Made by a program: the position numbers and the translations under genes. DNA of 64,000 nt from Bacillota bacterium (GTDB lineage: Bacteria > Bacillota > Bacilli > Paenibacillales > NBRC-103111): positions 36,060-100,059 of the forward strand of contig JAEWIS010000043.1 of the NCBI GenBank assembly GCA_023386955.1. The letters are read 5' to 3'. The notes under the pieces were generated by a model. The model ran no database searches. It was not told the origin of the DNA and saw nothing but the letters and a program-made list of their open reading frames with translations. This document shows positions 34,191 to 43,217 of this stretch, in pieces. Position 1 is the stretch's first letter; every line of letters begins with the position of its first letter.

Positions 34191-35566
34191 AATCCTTATA
34201 TACACGGGTGTGTCTGGTTGCGCTTGGAGTGATTCTCTTAAGCTGCATCCTGGGTTTTCTCGGCTCCAATATCTATTACCACGCCAAGCTGAAGCCCTAT
34301 AATGATACGAAGCTGATTGGCATTGCCAAGCAGCTCCAGTCGTATGCAGAGCGTGAGGGCACGGATGTGGACAGCTATCTGCATAATGCCGCCGCGCTGG
34401 GGTACCAGATTTATCTGACGGATAACCGGGGGGATGACCGTTATTACGGGAGGGAATTCCGGGAGCGGGAGCTGGACAGCAGCCTCAAGGAGCAGGTTTT
34501 GGAGGGCACTCCTTATCACGGCGTTGCGGAATATCCCAACCAGGCGTTTATCTCCGGATTTTTTGAGAATGCGCTGAGCAATTCGGTGGGTGTCCCCCTC
34601 CGCTTTCAGGAACGGCAATATGCCCTGTTTCTGCGGCCGGACGTAATTCTGCAGTTTGGGGAGCTGCGTATTTTCTTCGGTCTGATGGGTGTATTCGCTG
34701 TCGCCATCAGCATTCTGCTCTTCCTGGTGAGCACCCGCTACGTGGTGAAGCCCATCACCCGGCTGTCTGCAGCGACAAGAAGGATCGCCCAGGGGCATTA
34801 CCAGATGGAGCTTCCCGTTTCACGGAGGGATGAAATCGGGGAGCTGTCGCGTAATTTCCGGCTGATGGGCAAGGAGCTGGAGCGGGTGGATGAAGGCCGG
34901 CGCCAGTTTGTGGCCAATGTCTCCCATGAATTTCAGTCCCCTCTCACTCTTATTCAGGGTTTTGCCAAAATACTGTCCGAGCAGGAGCTTTCCCCTGACG
35001 AAAGAGCCCATTATGCAGGCATTATCGGTGACGAAAGCCGCCGCCTGTCGGTTCTGGGCAAGCAGCTGCTGCTGCTTTCCACTCTGGAGCAGGGCCGGGA
35101 GGCGCTGCAGCGGAATCTCTTTTCCCTCAAAACCCAAATCCGCCAAGCCGTCCAGGTATTCCAATGGCAAATTGAAGAAAAGGCGCTGCTTGTTAAGCTG
35201 TCGGTACCGGAGGCGGTCCATCTGCACGGGGACGAAGTGCTGTTTATGCAGGTTTGGACCAATCTGATCGGCAATGCGGTCAAGTATATTCCTGCAGGGA
35301 GCACCGTGGATATCCGTGCAGAGCAAATGGCCGGCGGCGGGTGCCGGGTATTGATTCGGGATAACGGGGACGGAATTGCTCCGGAGCATCTTCCCTTTTT
35401 GTTCGACCGCTTCTATAAAGCCGACGCCGCCCGTGAACGCGATTCTGGCGGTACGGGGCTTGGGCTGTCCATAGCCGCTAAGATCGTACGCCTCCACAAC
35501 GGGACCATTGAGGTCTCCAGCAGTCCGGAAGGAACCTTGTTCACGGTCACTCTGCCCAATTTGTAA
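34187..35566 (+). CDS. hssS: HssS-like sensor histidine kinase
   Basis: 459 aa. Two membrane segments (about residues 8-30 and 160-185) flank an extracellular loop of about 130 residues resembling that of S. aureus HssS (Y-Y-H-A-K-L-K-P-Y-N-D, then Y-Q-I-Y-L-T-D). A HAMP domain follows, then the phospho-acceptor His in V-S-H-E-F-Q-S-P-L-T, and HATPase boxes D-N-G-D-G-I-A and G-G-T-G-L-G-L-S. In HssS the phospho-acceptor motif has K-T-P where this protein has Q-S-P. Predicted to sense heme or heme damage at the membrane. Confidence 0.82.
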   Translation: MKSLYTRVCLVALGVILLSCILGFLGSNIYYHAKLKPYNDTKLIGIAKQLQSYAEREGTDVDSYLHNAAALGYQIYLTDNRGDDRYYGREFRERELDSSLKEQVLEGTPYHGVAEYPNQAFISGFFENALSNSVGVPLRFQERQYALFLRPDVILQFGELRIFFGLMGVFAVAISILLFLVSTRYVVKPITRLSAATRRIAQGHYQMELPVSRRDEIGELSRNFRLMGKELERVDEGRRQFVANVSHEFQSPLTLIQGFAKILSEQELSPDERAHYAGIIGDESRRLSVLGKQLLLLSTLEQGREALQRNLFSLKTQIRQAVQVFQWQIEEKALLVKLSVPEAVHLHGDEVLFMQVWTNLIGNAVKYIPAGSTVDIRAEQMAGGGCRVLIRDNGDGIAPEHLPFLFDRFYKADAARERDSGGTGLGLSIAAKIVRLHNGTIEVSSSPEGTLFTVTLPNL

Positions 35567-35572
35567 TCCGGC

Positions 35573-35592
35573 GTTCACACGGCGTTCATTTT
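35573..35592 (+). promoter_or_regulatory. HssR-type direct repeat upstream of the exporter genes
   Basis: GTTCA occurs at 35573-35577 and 35584-35588 with an 11-bp period, and the block reads GTTCACACGGCGTTCATTTT. The staphylococcal HssR site is GTTCATATT-NN-GTTCATATT, also with an 11-bp period. A TATACT hexamer follows at 35600-35605. This placement fits induction of the exporter by the response regulator. Confidence 0.6.
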
Positions 35593-35643
35593 GGCTTCCT
35601 ATACTGGGTTCATGATCTGATTCATGACGAGGAGGGAAGCGAG

Positions 35644-36759
35644 ATGTTTTTAGCGATACGTGAGCTCCGGCACGCCAAGGCCCGCTATGCCCTGATCGCC
35701 GTTATTATGGTGCTGGTGGCGTTTCTGGTGCTGTTCGTCACCGGACTGGCCCAGGGGTTGGCCTACGACAGCGCTGCCGCTGTCAAGAATATGAAAGCCA
35801 CGCATTTTATACTGGAGGAGCATTCGGATAACCGGTTCACCCGGTCACAGATCGGGGACGAGGCACTGGAAACGGCGCGGCAGATTGCCGGAACCGGGAA
35901 TTCCACCCCGCTAAGCCTCAGAATGACGACACTGGTTCCGGAGGGCGATTCCGTCAAGCTTGATGTTACGCTGTTTGCTGTGGATCTGAACGGCTGGCTG
36001 GCGCCTGACACCACAGAGGGGCTCTCCCCTGCTGCCTTGTCTGCGGGTGGGATTATAGCAGATGACAGCTTGAAGGAATCGGGTGTACAGCTGGGATCGG
36101 TGCTCAGGGACCAGGCCTCCGGCCTCACTTGGACGGTACGCGGGTTTGTGAAGCATGAATCCTTCAGCCATACGCCGGTTGTTTTTCTTCCCACAGCAGC
36201 TTGGACGGAGCTGAATGCCCGGTCTGCAGGCGTTATGACGGCTAAGGATGGGTCATATAACGCCATTGCCATTCAAGGGTCGGGAGCAACGGCGGAGAAG
36301 CTGGCCCAGGCTTTGCCCGGGACGGATGTCATCACCAAAAGCGATGCCGTATCCGCGATTCCGGGGTACAAGGAGGAGCAGGGCTCCCTCTTGATGATGA
36401 TTGCCTTCCTGTATATCATTTCGGCGTTTGTCCTGGCGGTTTTCTTCTACGTCATTACCATCCAAAAAACCGTTCAATTCGGCATCCTGAAGGCTGTGGG
36501 CGCCAGGACCCGGTATTTGGCTCAAAGCGTTGCCCTCCAGGTCCTTGTGCTGTCCGCAGGAAGCCTTGTTATCAGTACTGCTTTGGTTAAACTGTTTGAA
36601 GCCGCTTTGCCTGGGTCCATGCCTTTCCTGCTGAATACCTCCACCCTGGTGTTGACTTGCTTGGCCTTTCTGGTTATTTCCCTGGCTGGATCACTGGTTT
36701 CCGTATGGAAGGTTGCCAAAATCGACGCGTTAGACGCCATCGGGAGGGCTGCGGCATGA
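35644..36759 (+). CDS. hrtB: HrtB-like heme-export ABC permease (FtsX/MacB type)
   Basis: 371 aa with an N-terminal membrane helix, a 200-residue extracellular region, and three helices at the C-terminal end, the FtsX/MacB-type layout. The first 40 residues resemble HrtB (A-I-R-E-L-R-H-x-K-x-R-Y, then L-F-V-T-G-L-A). HrtAB exports heme or a toxic product and protects Gram-positive bacteria from heme. It overlaps the ATPase gene by 4 bp. Confidence 0.82.
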   Translation: MFLAIRELRHAKARYALIAVIMVLVAFLVLFVTGLAQGLAYDSAAAVKNMKATHFILEEHSDNRFTRSQIGDEALETARQIAGTGNSTPLSLRMTTLVPEGDSVKLDVTLFAVDLNGWLAPDTTEGLSPAALSAGGIIADDSLKESGVQLGSVLRDQASGLTWTVRGFVKHESFSHTPVVFLPTAAWTELNARSAGVMTAKDGSYNAIAIQGSGATAEKLAQALPGTDVITKSDAVSAIPGYKEEQGSLLMMIAFLYIISAFVLAVFFYVITIQKTVQFGILKAVGARTRYLAQSVALQVLVLSAGSLVISTALVKLFEAALPGSMPFLLNTSTLVLTCLAFLVISLAGSLVSVWKVAKIDALDAIGRAAA

Positions 36760-37466
36760 CAACCCAATTAGAGCTTCATGAGATTACCCGGACCTTTCAG
36801 GACGGCGGTGCGGAGCGGCATATCCTGAACAGGCTGAATCTTCAGGTGGCAAAAGGCGAACTGGTGGCTGTTACGGGTCCTTCCGGCTCAGGCAAAAGCA
36901 CCTTCCTGTCCATTGCAGGCGCCTTGCTGGCACCCACCAGCGGCCAGGTGCTGGTGGAGGGCCAGGCCATCCGCAACCAAACCGAACGGGAGCTGGCCGC
37001 CTTGCGCCTGCACAAGCTGGGCTTTATCTTCCAGAGTGCCCATCTGGTTCCTTATCTGAAGGTTAGAGAACAGCTGCTGCTGGTGGCCAAGCTGGCAGGA
37101 CAGGACAAAAACCAGGCGGCGAAACGGGCGGATACCCTTCTTCGCACTCTCGGTCTTGCCCACCGGAGCCAAGCTTACCCGGAGAAGCTATCCGGCGGCG
37201 AACGCCAGCGGGCTGCCATTGCACGGGCACTGATGAATGATCCTTCTGTTCTCCTGGCGGATGAGCCTACAGCCAGCTTGGACGCCGAACGGGGCTATGA
37301 GGTGGTCAGCCTGATGGCCGAGCAAGTGAAGGCCGCAGGCAAAAGTGCCGTGCTGGTCACTCATGACCAACGGATGCTGCCTTTGTGCGACCGTGTGCTG
37401 CGTCTTGAAAACGGGAAGCTGACGGAGATTCCCCCTGTACAGCGGGAGAAACGACAGCTCGGATAA
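36756..37466 (+). CDS. hrtA: HrtA-like heme-export ABC ATPase
   Basis: 236 aa from ATG 36756, coupled to the permease stop (ATGA). Walker [10 protein letters not shown], signature L-S-G-G-E-R-Q-R, Walker B V-L-L-A-D-E-P-T-A-S-L-D and switch V-T-H-D, all typical of MacB/LolD-type ATPases that partner FtsX-like permeases. Last gene of the predicted heme-stress locus. Confidence 0.85.
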   Translation: MTTQLELHEITRTFQDGGAERHILNRLNLQVAKGELVAVTGPSGSGKSTFLSIAGALLAPTSGQVLVEGQAIRNQTERELAALRLHKLGFIFQSAHLVPYLKVREQLLLVAKLAGQDKNQAAKRADTLLRTLGLAHRSQAYPEKLSGGERQRAAIARALMNDPSVLLADEPTASLDAERGYEVVSLMAEQVKAAGKSAVLVTHDQRMLPLCDRVLRLENGKLTEIPPVQREKRQLG

Positions 37467-37484
37467 AATGTCTTCGGCTCAAAA

Positions 37485-37523
37485 ACAAAAACTGCCTGTC
37501 CGGTGACGGATGGCAGTTTTTTT
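37485..37523. terminator. Bidirectional terminator
   Basis: AAAACTGCC and GGCAGTTTT form a stem with A/T tails between the convergent ABC ATPase and nitroreductase genes. Confidence 0.8.
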
Positions 37524-37543
37524 GTGTTTTCCAGGTTGTTGCT

Positions 37544-38299
37544 CTACTTCAACGGCAGCTTGCGGCTGCCGAGAAATTCCTTCATGTAAAGCCGCTTCGG
37601 GTTAACCAGCTGTCTGGCGATCGACCCCGTCCACCCTTCCGAGCGGTTACCCGCTGTGCGCTCCAGGTAATACCGGGACATTTGCCCATTATAATCCTGC
37701 AGGAGGTCTTTGTGGGACAGGTCAGACTGGTACTGCTCCTCATGGTAAACAGCAGCCATAGGCAGTCTTGGTTTTACTGCAGAAGGCTGCTCAGGCTCCC
37801 CGATACAAAGGGCAAACAGCGGTATAACCCGGTCCGGGGTTTGTAGGAGCTCCGTAACCTGGGGCAGCTGGTTCCGCAGGCCGCCGATATATACGGTTCC
37901 AAGACCGAGGGATTCCGCGGCCACCACCGCGTTCTGTGCGGCCAGCGCGGCATCGATGGTTCCCACAATGAAGGTTTCGACGGATTCGAGGGCAGTTGCC
38001 GTCTCCTCCGCGGGAACCCCTTCCAGCTCTGCAGCCAGCGACAGCCGGTGAAGATCCAGGCAGAAAACCAGAAGATGACCGTTTTTGGCCACATAGGGCT
38101 GGTTGCCGGAGAATTGGGCCAACCGCTGCTTCTTCTCCGGATCTCGGATGCCGATGATGGTATAAGCCTGGACAAAGCTGGAGGAAGGAGCCGCTTGGGC
38201 GCTTCGGATAATGGTCTCCAGCTCTTTTCCGGTAAGGGACCTTTCCTTAAATTGCCGGATAGAGCAGTGCTGCAGCAACAATTGAATGGTGTCGTTCAC
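37544..38299 (-). CDS. NADPH-dependent nitroreductase/FMN reductase (NfsA/NfrA-like)
   Basis: 251 aa. N-terminal R-Q-F motif after H-C-S-I, conserved S-S-S-F-V-Q near residue 39, G-N-Q-P-Y near residue 65 and G-L-G-T-V-Y-I-G-G near residue 131 define the NfsA/FRP flavoprotein family. It reduces nitro compounds, quinones or FMN with NADPH. Monocistronic, and an 18-bp dyad lies just upstream of the start codon. Confidence 0.88.
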   Translation of the reverse strand: MNDTIQLLLQHCSIRQFKERSLTGKELETIIRSAQAAPSSSFVQAYTIIGIRDPEKKQRLAQFSGNQPYVAKNGHLLVFCLDLHRLSLAAELEGVPAEETATALESVETFIVGTIDAALAAQNAVVAAESLGLGTVYIGGLRNQLPQVTELLQTPDRVIPLFALCIGEPEQPSAVKPRLPMAAVYHEEQYQSDLSHKDLLQDYNGQMSRYYLERTAGNRSEGWTGSIARQLVNPKRLYMKEFLGSRKLPLK

Positions 38300-38332
38300 G
38301 GTAACCCTCCAGTCGAATCCATATTTTAGTTT

Positions 38333-38350
38333 ACATAATATTTATTATGT
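38333..38350. promoter_or_regulatory. 18-bp dyad upstream of the nitroreductase gene
   Basis: ACATAATA and TATTATGT are perfect inverted arms around TT, 34 bp upstream of the nitroreductase start codon and beside the end of the pseudokinase gene. Likely a repressor operator. Confidence 0.4.
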
Positions 38351-38356
38351 TGCTTA

Positions 38357-39727
38357 TTATTGTGGTTTCCCTTTACTGACCCAAAACACAACTTTATCTC
38401 CTTTAACGGCCGGTGTTCCCGCAGCGGGCTCCTGGCGAAGTACAGTGTTTTGGGCGGCATCTCCGTTTTCCAAGAGATACTCATAACGCATACCTGCTTT
38501 TAGGGCTGCCTGGGAGGCTTCCTCCAGAGTTTTGCCGGTTAGAGCCGGGACAGTGGTTTGCTCGGACTGGCCGGCTGCCGTAGACGGATTCGCCCCCGAT
38601 GCCGTACTAGGCGACGGGGATACCCGCGGTGAAGCTGACGGAGTGGCGGAGGCTGCCCCTGCCGGAGGTTTGGCCGAGGAGGCCGTTCCTTTGCCGGGAG
38701 AACCGTTGGCAGAGGCGGAGGCTCCCCCGCTTCCTGCTGCCGGAACAGTGGTTGCCGTGGGGGCAGGCGCTTCAGCCGAGGGTGGCCGGGTCACAAACCA
38801 GACGCCAAATACACCCAGAAAGCCGATAAGCATCACAATGCCGCTGAAAATAAGCCAGGGCCGCAGCCGGGATGAAGGAGAAACCTCCTCCTCTTCTTCA
38901 TCCTCAGTTGGAGCAGCCGGAGCCGTATACTGCCGGACAGGCTCTTTTGCGGGCTTAGCAGGCTCCTCCGCCTTTTTCCTGCTGCGGTTGTGGGTTGCTG
39001 CGGCTCCGACACCAGCCTGCTCCGCAGCAACGTTCTTCTCCTGCCGGGGAGTTAACAGCCGCTCCAGTCCCTCCTCTATCTGGCGCAGTGTGCAAGACGG
39101 CAAAAATGCCGAGCTGGCCCAATCCGCAGCTGCCTGGGAAGTGCCCCCCGGCAAACCATCCAAACGATGGCTTATAGCCTGCTGGAACTCCCGCATGGAT
39201 GCAGGCCCTTCGGTGCCTCCGGTGCACAGCTGGTACAATAAAGTGGCAAACCCGTACACATCCCGTTCTTTTTCCGGTGCGGCCAGCCAATATTGAATGA
39301 TCTGGAGTCTGCCCGTATGATCCAGCCACAGATTATCTGCGGTGATCGCAAAATCCGGCAGCCTTTCCCGTTTCGCCTCACGGATAGCGGGAATCAGCTC
39401 CTTGAGCCGCTCCAGTATGTCCCGGCTGTTCCAGCCCAGAGCATGAATCCGGTCGGATAGCCGGAAGCCTTCCTTTTTGGCCAATACAGCATAAACCTCG
39501 GTTCCGGTAACCGATACATCGAGTATGTGCATAAACCGGTTATGGGAATAACGGGCTGCCGCCCCCAAACGACGCAGCAGCTCCTCCTTCTCGACATCGC
39601 TTAGCACAACCGTCCGCCACAGAAGCACCTCGCGGCCCAGCTTCGGGTCACGTGCAGCGGCCAGCCATCCGTCGGCGGCTTTGCTCCATGGTTCGGATAG
39701 TTGATAACGGTCAGCAAAAAATTGCAT
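38357..39727 (-). CDS. Membrane pseudokinase with C-terminal PASTA domain
   Basis: 456 aa. Residues 1-230 align with a Ser/Thr kinase fold but lack the catalytic residues: the VAIK Lys position reads W or R (V-L-L-W37-R), the HRD Asp and Lys are Ala and Thr (A-I-T-A-D-N132), and DFG reads Q-Y-W (145-147). Residues 291-312 form one membrane helix, 315-390 are a Pro/Ser/Ala-rich spacer, and 392-453 a PASTA domain (V-P-A-L-T-G-K-T). PASTA kinases sense muropeptides or lipid II; this protein probably scaffolds or modulates rather than phosphorylates. Confidence 0.78.
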   Translation of the reverse strand: MQFFADRYQLSEPWSKAADGWLAAARDPKLGREVLLWRTVVLSDVEKEELLRRLGAAARYSHNRFMHILDVSVTGTEVYAVLAKKEGFRLSDRIHALGWNSRDILERLKELIPAIREAKRERLPDFAITADNLWLDHTGRLQIIQYWLAAPEKERDVYGFATLLYQLCTGGTEGPASMREFQQAISHRLDGLPGGTSQAAADWASSAFLPSCTLRQIEEGLERLLTPRQEKNVAAEQAGVGAAATHNRSRKKAEEPAKPAKEPVRQYTAPAAPTEDEEEEEVSPSSRLRPWLIFSGIVMLIGFLGVFGVWFVTRPPSAEAPAPTATTVPAAGSGGASASANGSPGKGTASSAKPPAGAASATPSASPRVSPSPSTASGANPSTAAGQSEQTTVPALTGKTLEEASQAALKAGMRYEYLLENGDAAQNTVLRQEPAAGTPAVKGDKVVFWVSKGKPQ

Positions 39728-39775
39728 GATGATTCCTCCTTCTCCTTACACTCTTACTATATTCGGGAGAAGGCT

Positions 39776-40441
39776 TCATTTTCCGGCTTGTTCAAGTTTT
39801 CTTGGAATATTCTGCAGACCGGAAAGACTGCTGGCGAAAAATTGCCGGAAAGCCGCACTGATCTCCTCTTCAAACACGCTGTTATGCTCATCCTGCATAT
39901 CCATGTAATAGTTTCCCGTTGCAATCTCCACGGATATGGAATCCAGGGGGAAGCCGACATCCCGGGCCGGGTGCGGCGTGTCCACCAACAGAAAGGCGGA
40001 CCCCGCCAGATCATCCCCGTCATACTCGATGAGGTGCGTTTCGTCCCATACCAGACAAATGGCATTCCGGTAACGCGCCTTGACCGCACCTCCGTGTGCT
40101 TTGGCCAAGTCCGCATAATGTGCGATCATCTCTTCGTCGGTCAGCACCCGGCCGTTAACCCGGCGGACATGCACCCCCGGCTGCTCCTCTTGGGGCAGAC
40201 CATCAATATATAAGCCCGAATCACACGAAAAAACCGGCTGCCCCAGTGCACGGTAATACGCCAGCGCCTTGATCCGCGCATTCTCCAACGGCTCCCTGCC
40301 GCTTTCATCCACCTCAGGGAGAAGTGTATCTGCCGCCGCGGCCGCCTCCTTCAATCCGTCCAGCTCCAGCGGCATTCCCCGGAGCATCTCCTTCATGGTT
40401 TTCAGCTTGGCGGGATTCCCCGTTCCATAGATGAGCTTCAT
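39776..40441 (-). CDS. Ham1/RdgB-family non-canonical purine NTP pyrophosphatase
   Basis: 221 aa. N-terminal G-T-G-N-P-A-K motif (family consensus T-x-N-x-x-K), an acidic segment E-V-D-E-S-G, and C-D-S-G-L-Y-I near residue 73. These enzymes remove ITP, dITP and XTP from nucleotide pools. At 221 aa it is slightly longer than typical RdgB (about 197), and G-T-G-N is a variant of the usual A-T-x-N, so it may be a diverged member. It overlaps the NUDIX gene by 4 bp. Confidence 0.8.
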   Translation of the reverse strand: MKLIYGTGNPAKLKTMKEMLRGMPLELDGLKEAAAAADTLLPEVDESGREPLENARIKALAYYRALGQPVFSCDSGLYIDGLPQEEQPGVHVRRVNGRVLTDEEMIAHYADLAKAHGGAVKARYRNAICLVWDETHLIEYDGDDLAGSAFLLVDTPHPARDVGFPLDSISVEIATGNYYMDMQDEHNSVFEEEISAAFRQFFASSLSGLQNIPRKLEQAGK

Positions 40442-41082
40442 CGGTTCCTCCCCCGGGTCAGCTGCCCGATCCCTGCCAACAGCTTATCGTAATAGCTTTG
40501 CGAATTGGGAGTCATATCCTCCAAGGTAATCCGCCGTCCGACTTTCTGCGGGGAATTCCCCCATTCATCGTATATGATGCCGTGTGCGGATGCGGATTCC
40601 GCATTCCCCCGGACCAGGGCCTCCCATTCCTCGACGGGAACAGCCAAAAGACCGGATACCTCCTCCGGCTGCAGCTTGAACGCCTCCAAAGGCAGGGCGC
40701 AGGCATACAGGTGGATATAGGAGAATTCCCGGTCAATCCATCCGTCAGGCAAAAAGGTTTCATCTGCGGATACACTTGCGAAGAACAGCTCCGAATAAGG
40801 AACGCCGATCCCCAGCTCCTCCTCCAGTTCCCGCACCCCATCCTCCACTTGCTCACCGGCCAGCAGGTGTCCTGCGCTGGATACATCCAAAAGCCCGGGA
40901 TACGTGTCCTTGTCCTTATGCCGTAATTGAAGCAGAATTTCCCAGCCGGAGCTTCCCTTGCGAAGCACCCAACAGTGAAAGGTCCGGTGCCACATCCCTT
41001 GTTCATGGGCTTCTCTGCGGCTTGCCGTTCCAATAGGGTTCATATGTTCATCGAAAATATCAAAACATTCATCCTGTGCCAT
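40438..41082 (-). CDS. NUDIX hydrolase (IDI/YfcD-like)
   Basis: 214 aa from ATG 41082 with GAGGTG eleven bases upstream; a longer start at 41115 would overlap that site. The NUDIX box lies near residues 72-94 (G-H-L-L-A-G-E, then R-E-L-E-E-E-L-G-I). The first residues (E-C-F-D-I-F-D-E, then G-T-A-S-R) are those of the isopentenyl-diphosphate isomerase-like NUDIX group. Coupled to the Ham1 gene, which suggests nucleotide sanitation. Confidence 0.83.
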   Translation of the reverse strand: MAQDECFDIFDEHMNPIGTASRREAHEQGMWHRTFHCWVLRKGSSGWEILLQLRHKDKDTYPGLLDVSSAGHLLAGEQVEDGVRELEEELGIGVPYSELFFASVSADETFLPDGWIDREFSYIHLYACALPLEAFKLQPEEVSGLLAVPVEEWEALVRGNAESASAHGIIYDEWGNSPQKVGRRITLEDMTPNSQSYYDKLLAGIGQLTRGRNR

Positions 41083-41156
41083 GGGACAAGTTTCACCTCT
41101 TGCCCATTTTAGCATGTCCCCCTGCCCGCTTCCACTCCAGGGAAAAGTCCCTGAGG

Positions 41157-41759
41157 CTAGACCATAGCCGTTTTCAACAAATTTACATGAAACATCATGT
41201 TCGGAAAACGGGTAAACAGCTCACTTTTGATCAGATGTAACTTTCCTTGCCGATTGAGGTAATCAGACAGCTTCGCTTGTCCGTGATAACGCTCTATGTC
41301 CATATAGAATAGCAGTCCACCCTGCTTTAAAAGCTTCTGCAGGTTGTCCAGCACAGGCTCATAGGCTCCGGTTTCTCTTAATGTGCTGCCGGTTATGCAC
41401 ACCAGATCAAACAGCTGATTCGTTGGGAATGGCTCCAATATATCCTGGCAGATCACGATTGAAGGGTTCGGGTGACCCTCTCGCTTTTGCCGGTAGGCGA
41501 AGGTATCGCAGGTTTCCGGATCAATGTCCACACTGGTGAGACGCCCTTTTCCAAGTAGCTTATATCCCAAAAATTCATCCCAATCCCCGGCTCCAATGCC
41601 AATATTGCATACGGAGCAATCCACAGGAAGAGCTACCTCTTTGATAAACCAATCACGTGTCTCCATCTCTAGATACAGATTTACAGGCGACAAATTCCAC
41701 GGTGCCGCTTCAGCCCCGTACATATCCAGATAAAAATTTAACAGCTTGGCATCATCCAT
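41157..41759 (-). CDS. SAM-dependent methyltransferase
   Basis: 200 aa from ATG 41759, after GGGAGAG. Motif I reads N-I-G-I-G-A-G-D and the strand-2 acidic end V-D-I-D-P, so a class I methyltransferase. Substrate not recognised. It has its own leader and lower GC than neighbouring genes. Confidence 0.72.
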   Translation of the reverse strand: MDDAKLLNFYLDMYGAEAAPWNLSPVNLYLEMETRDWFIKEVALPVDCSVCNIGIGAGDWDEFLGYKLLGKGRLTSVDIDPETCDTFAYRQKREGHPNPSIVICQDILEPFPTNQLFDLVCITGSTLRETGAYEPVLDNLQKLLKQGGLLFYMDIERYHGQAKLSDYLNRQGKLHLIKSELFTRFPNMMFHVNLLKTAMV

Positions 41760-41994
41760 CTTTTTTCTCTCCCATGTTAGATGAGTAAGGTATCTGTCTT
41801 TCGTTTTGTCTCCAGTGTATAGGAGAATCACGGGCCAATCTATCTCTATTTCCAGTATCATGCAATTGCACTTCATCCGAGACCCCTCACTTACCTCAAC
41901 GTAACCAAGTAATAATCATTTCAGTACTTTTAAAATGGGGACAAGTGGACTAGGATGGAAGAGTATGCCGATCACTATGAAGGAGGAATGTTCC

Positions 41995-42939
41995 GTGCAA
42001 TACCGCAAACTGGGCAAAACCGGATTAAAGGTAAGCGAGATCAGTCTGGGCAGCTGGCTGACCTACGGAGGCTATGTGGAGAAGGAAAATGCGGTGCAGT
42101 CCATCCATAAAGCCTATGAGCTGGGAATCAATTTTTTCGATACGGCCAATGCGTATGAACGTGGAGAAGCGGAAAAGGTTGTAGGTGATGCGCTCCGCAC
42201 TTATAGAAGAGAAAGCTACGTTCTGGCGACCAAGGTGTTCTGGCCGATGGGCGACAGCCCCAATGACCGCGGCCTGTCCCGCAAGCATGTGTTTGAGCAG
42301 CTGCATGCCAGCCTCCGTCGTCTGGGCACGGATTATGTGGATGTTTACTACTGCCACCGCTTCGACCCGGAAACTCCGGTGGAGGAAACCCTCCGCACCA
42401 TCGACGATCTGGTGACCCAGGGCAAAATCCTGTACGCAGGCGTCAGTGAATGGACCGCCGTTCAGATGGCCGAGGCGCTGGCTGTAGCGGACAAGTACCT
42501 GTTGGACCGCATTGTGGTGAACCAGCCGGTATACAACATGTTCAACCGGTATATTGAAAAGGATATTATTCCACTGGGCGAGTCCAAGGGAATCGGCCAG
42601 GTGGTATTCTCGCCGCTGGCGCAAGGCCTGTTAAGCGGCAAGTACACCTCCCTGTCGGATATTCCCGCAGACAGCCGGGCTGCTAAGCTGGAGAACATGC
42701 GCAAGGGTTTGACCGAGGAGAAAATCACCAAGGTTGTGGAGCTTACCGCTATTGCCAAGGAGCTGAACATTACCGTGGCGCAGCTGGCGCTGGCCTGGAT
42801 TTTGCGGCAGCCTAACGTAGCGAGTGCTCTGGTAGGAGCCAGCCGTCCGCAGCAGGTGGTAGAAAACGCGACTGCCTCCGGCATCACTCTGGCACCGGAG
42901 ATTCTGGAGAAAATCGAGAGCATTCTGGCCGGAAACTAA
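41995..42939 (+). CDS. Aldo/keto reductase (potassium-channel beta subunit-like)
   Basis: 314 aa from GTG 41995, eight bases after AGGAGG; the frame is open to 41935 but the upstream part lacks a site. Barrel motifs F-D-T-A-N-A-Y-E-R-G-E-A-E (catalytic Asp and Tyr), A-T-K-V-F (Lys) and C-H-R-F-D (His) define the family, and the YghZ/KCNAB group is the nearest. It reduces aldehydes with NADPH; physiological substrate unknown. Monocistronic. Confidence 0.88.
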   Translation: MQYRKLGKTGLKVSEISLGSWLTYGGYVEKENAVQSIHKAYELGINFFDTANAYERGEAEKVVGDALRTYRRESYVLATKVFWPMGDSPNDRGLSRKHVFEQLHASLRRLGTDYVDVYYCHRFDPETPVEETLRTIDDLVTQGKILYAGVSEWTAVQMAEALAVADKYLLDRIVVNQPVYNMFNRYIEKDIIPLGESKGIGQVVFSPLAQGLLSGKYTSLSDIPADSRAAKLENMRKGLTEEKITKVVELTAIAKELNITVAQLALAWILRQPNVASALVGASRPQQVVENATASGITLAPEILEKIESILAGN

Positions 42940-42992
42940 TAAAACCCGTCCTGCATCCTCAGATTAGACGTTGTTCGCGCGCCACCCCGATG

Positions 42993-43200
42993 TTAACGGA
43001 CCCAGGCTCCGCTATTACAAGCAAAAACGGCATTTTATCATCTTAACGGACTGACGCTCCGCTAAATGGCCAAAAACGACTCCTTAAGGCTGCCGGATGC
43101 ATCAATATGGTCTTCTGTGTCCGCGAAGCATAACATAAGCCGGCTATTGGTATTAATAACGTCTCCTCAGCCCGTTAACACACCCGATTACCCGGTTAAA
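42993..43200. repeat. TAACGGA repeat pair with 50-bp spacing
   Basis: The gene-free stretch 42940-43373 holds two forward units, TTAACGGACCCAGGCTCCGC (42993) and TTAACGGACTGACGCTCCGC (43043), exactly 50 bp apart, and weaker inverted traces near 43171 and 43192. It belongs to the family at 9.1, 25.1 and 49.1 kb, in the variant ending CTCCGCTA. A terminator-like hairpin follows. Confidence 0.7.
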
Positions 43201-43217
43201 GTTAGACCTTCTGCAAA

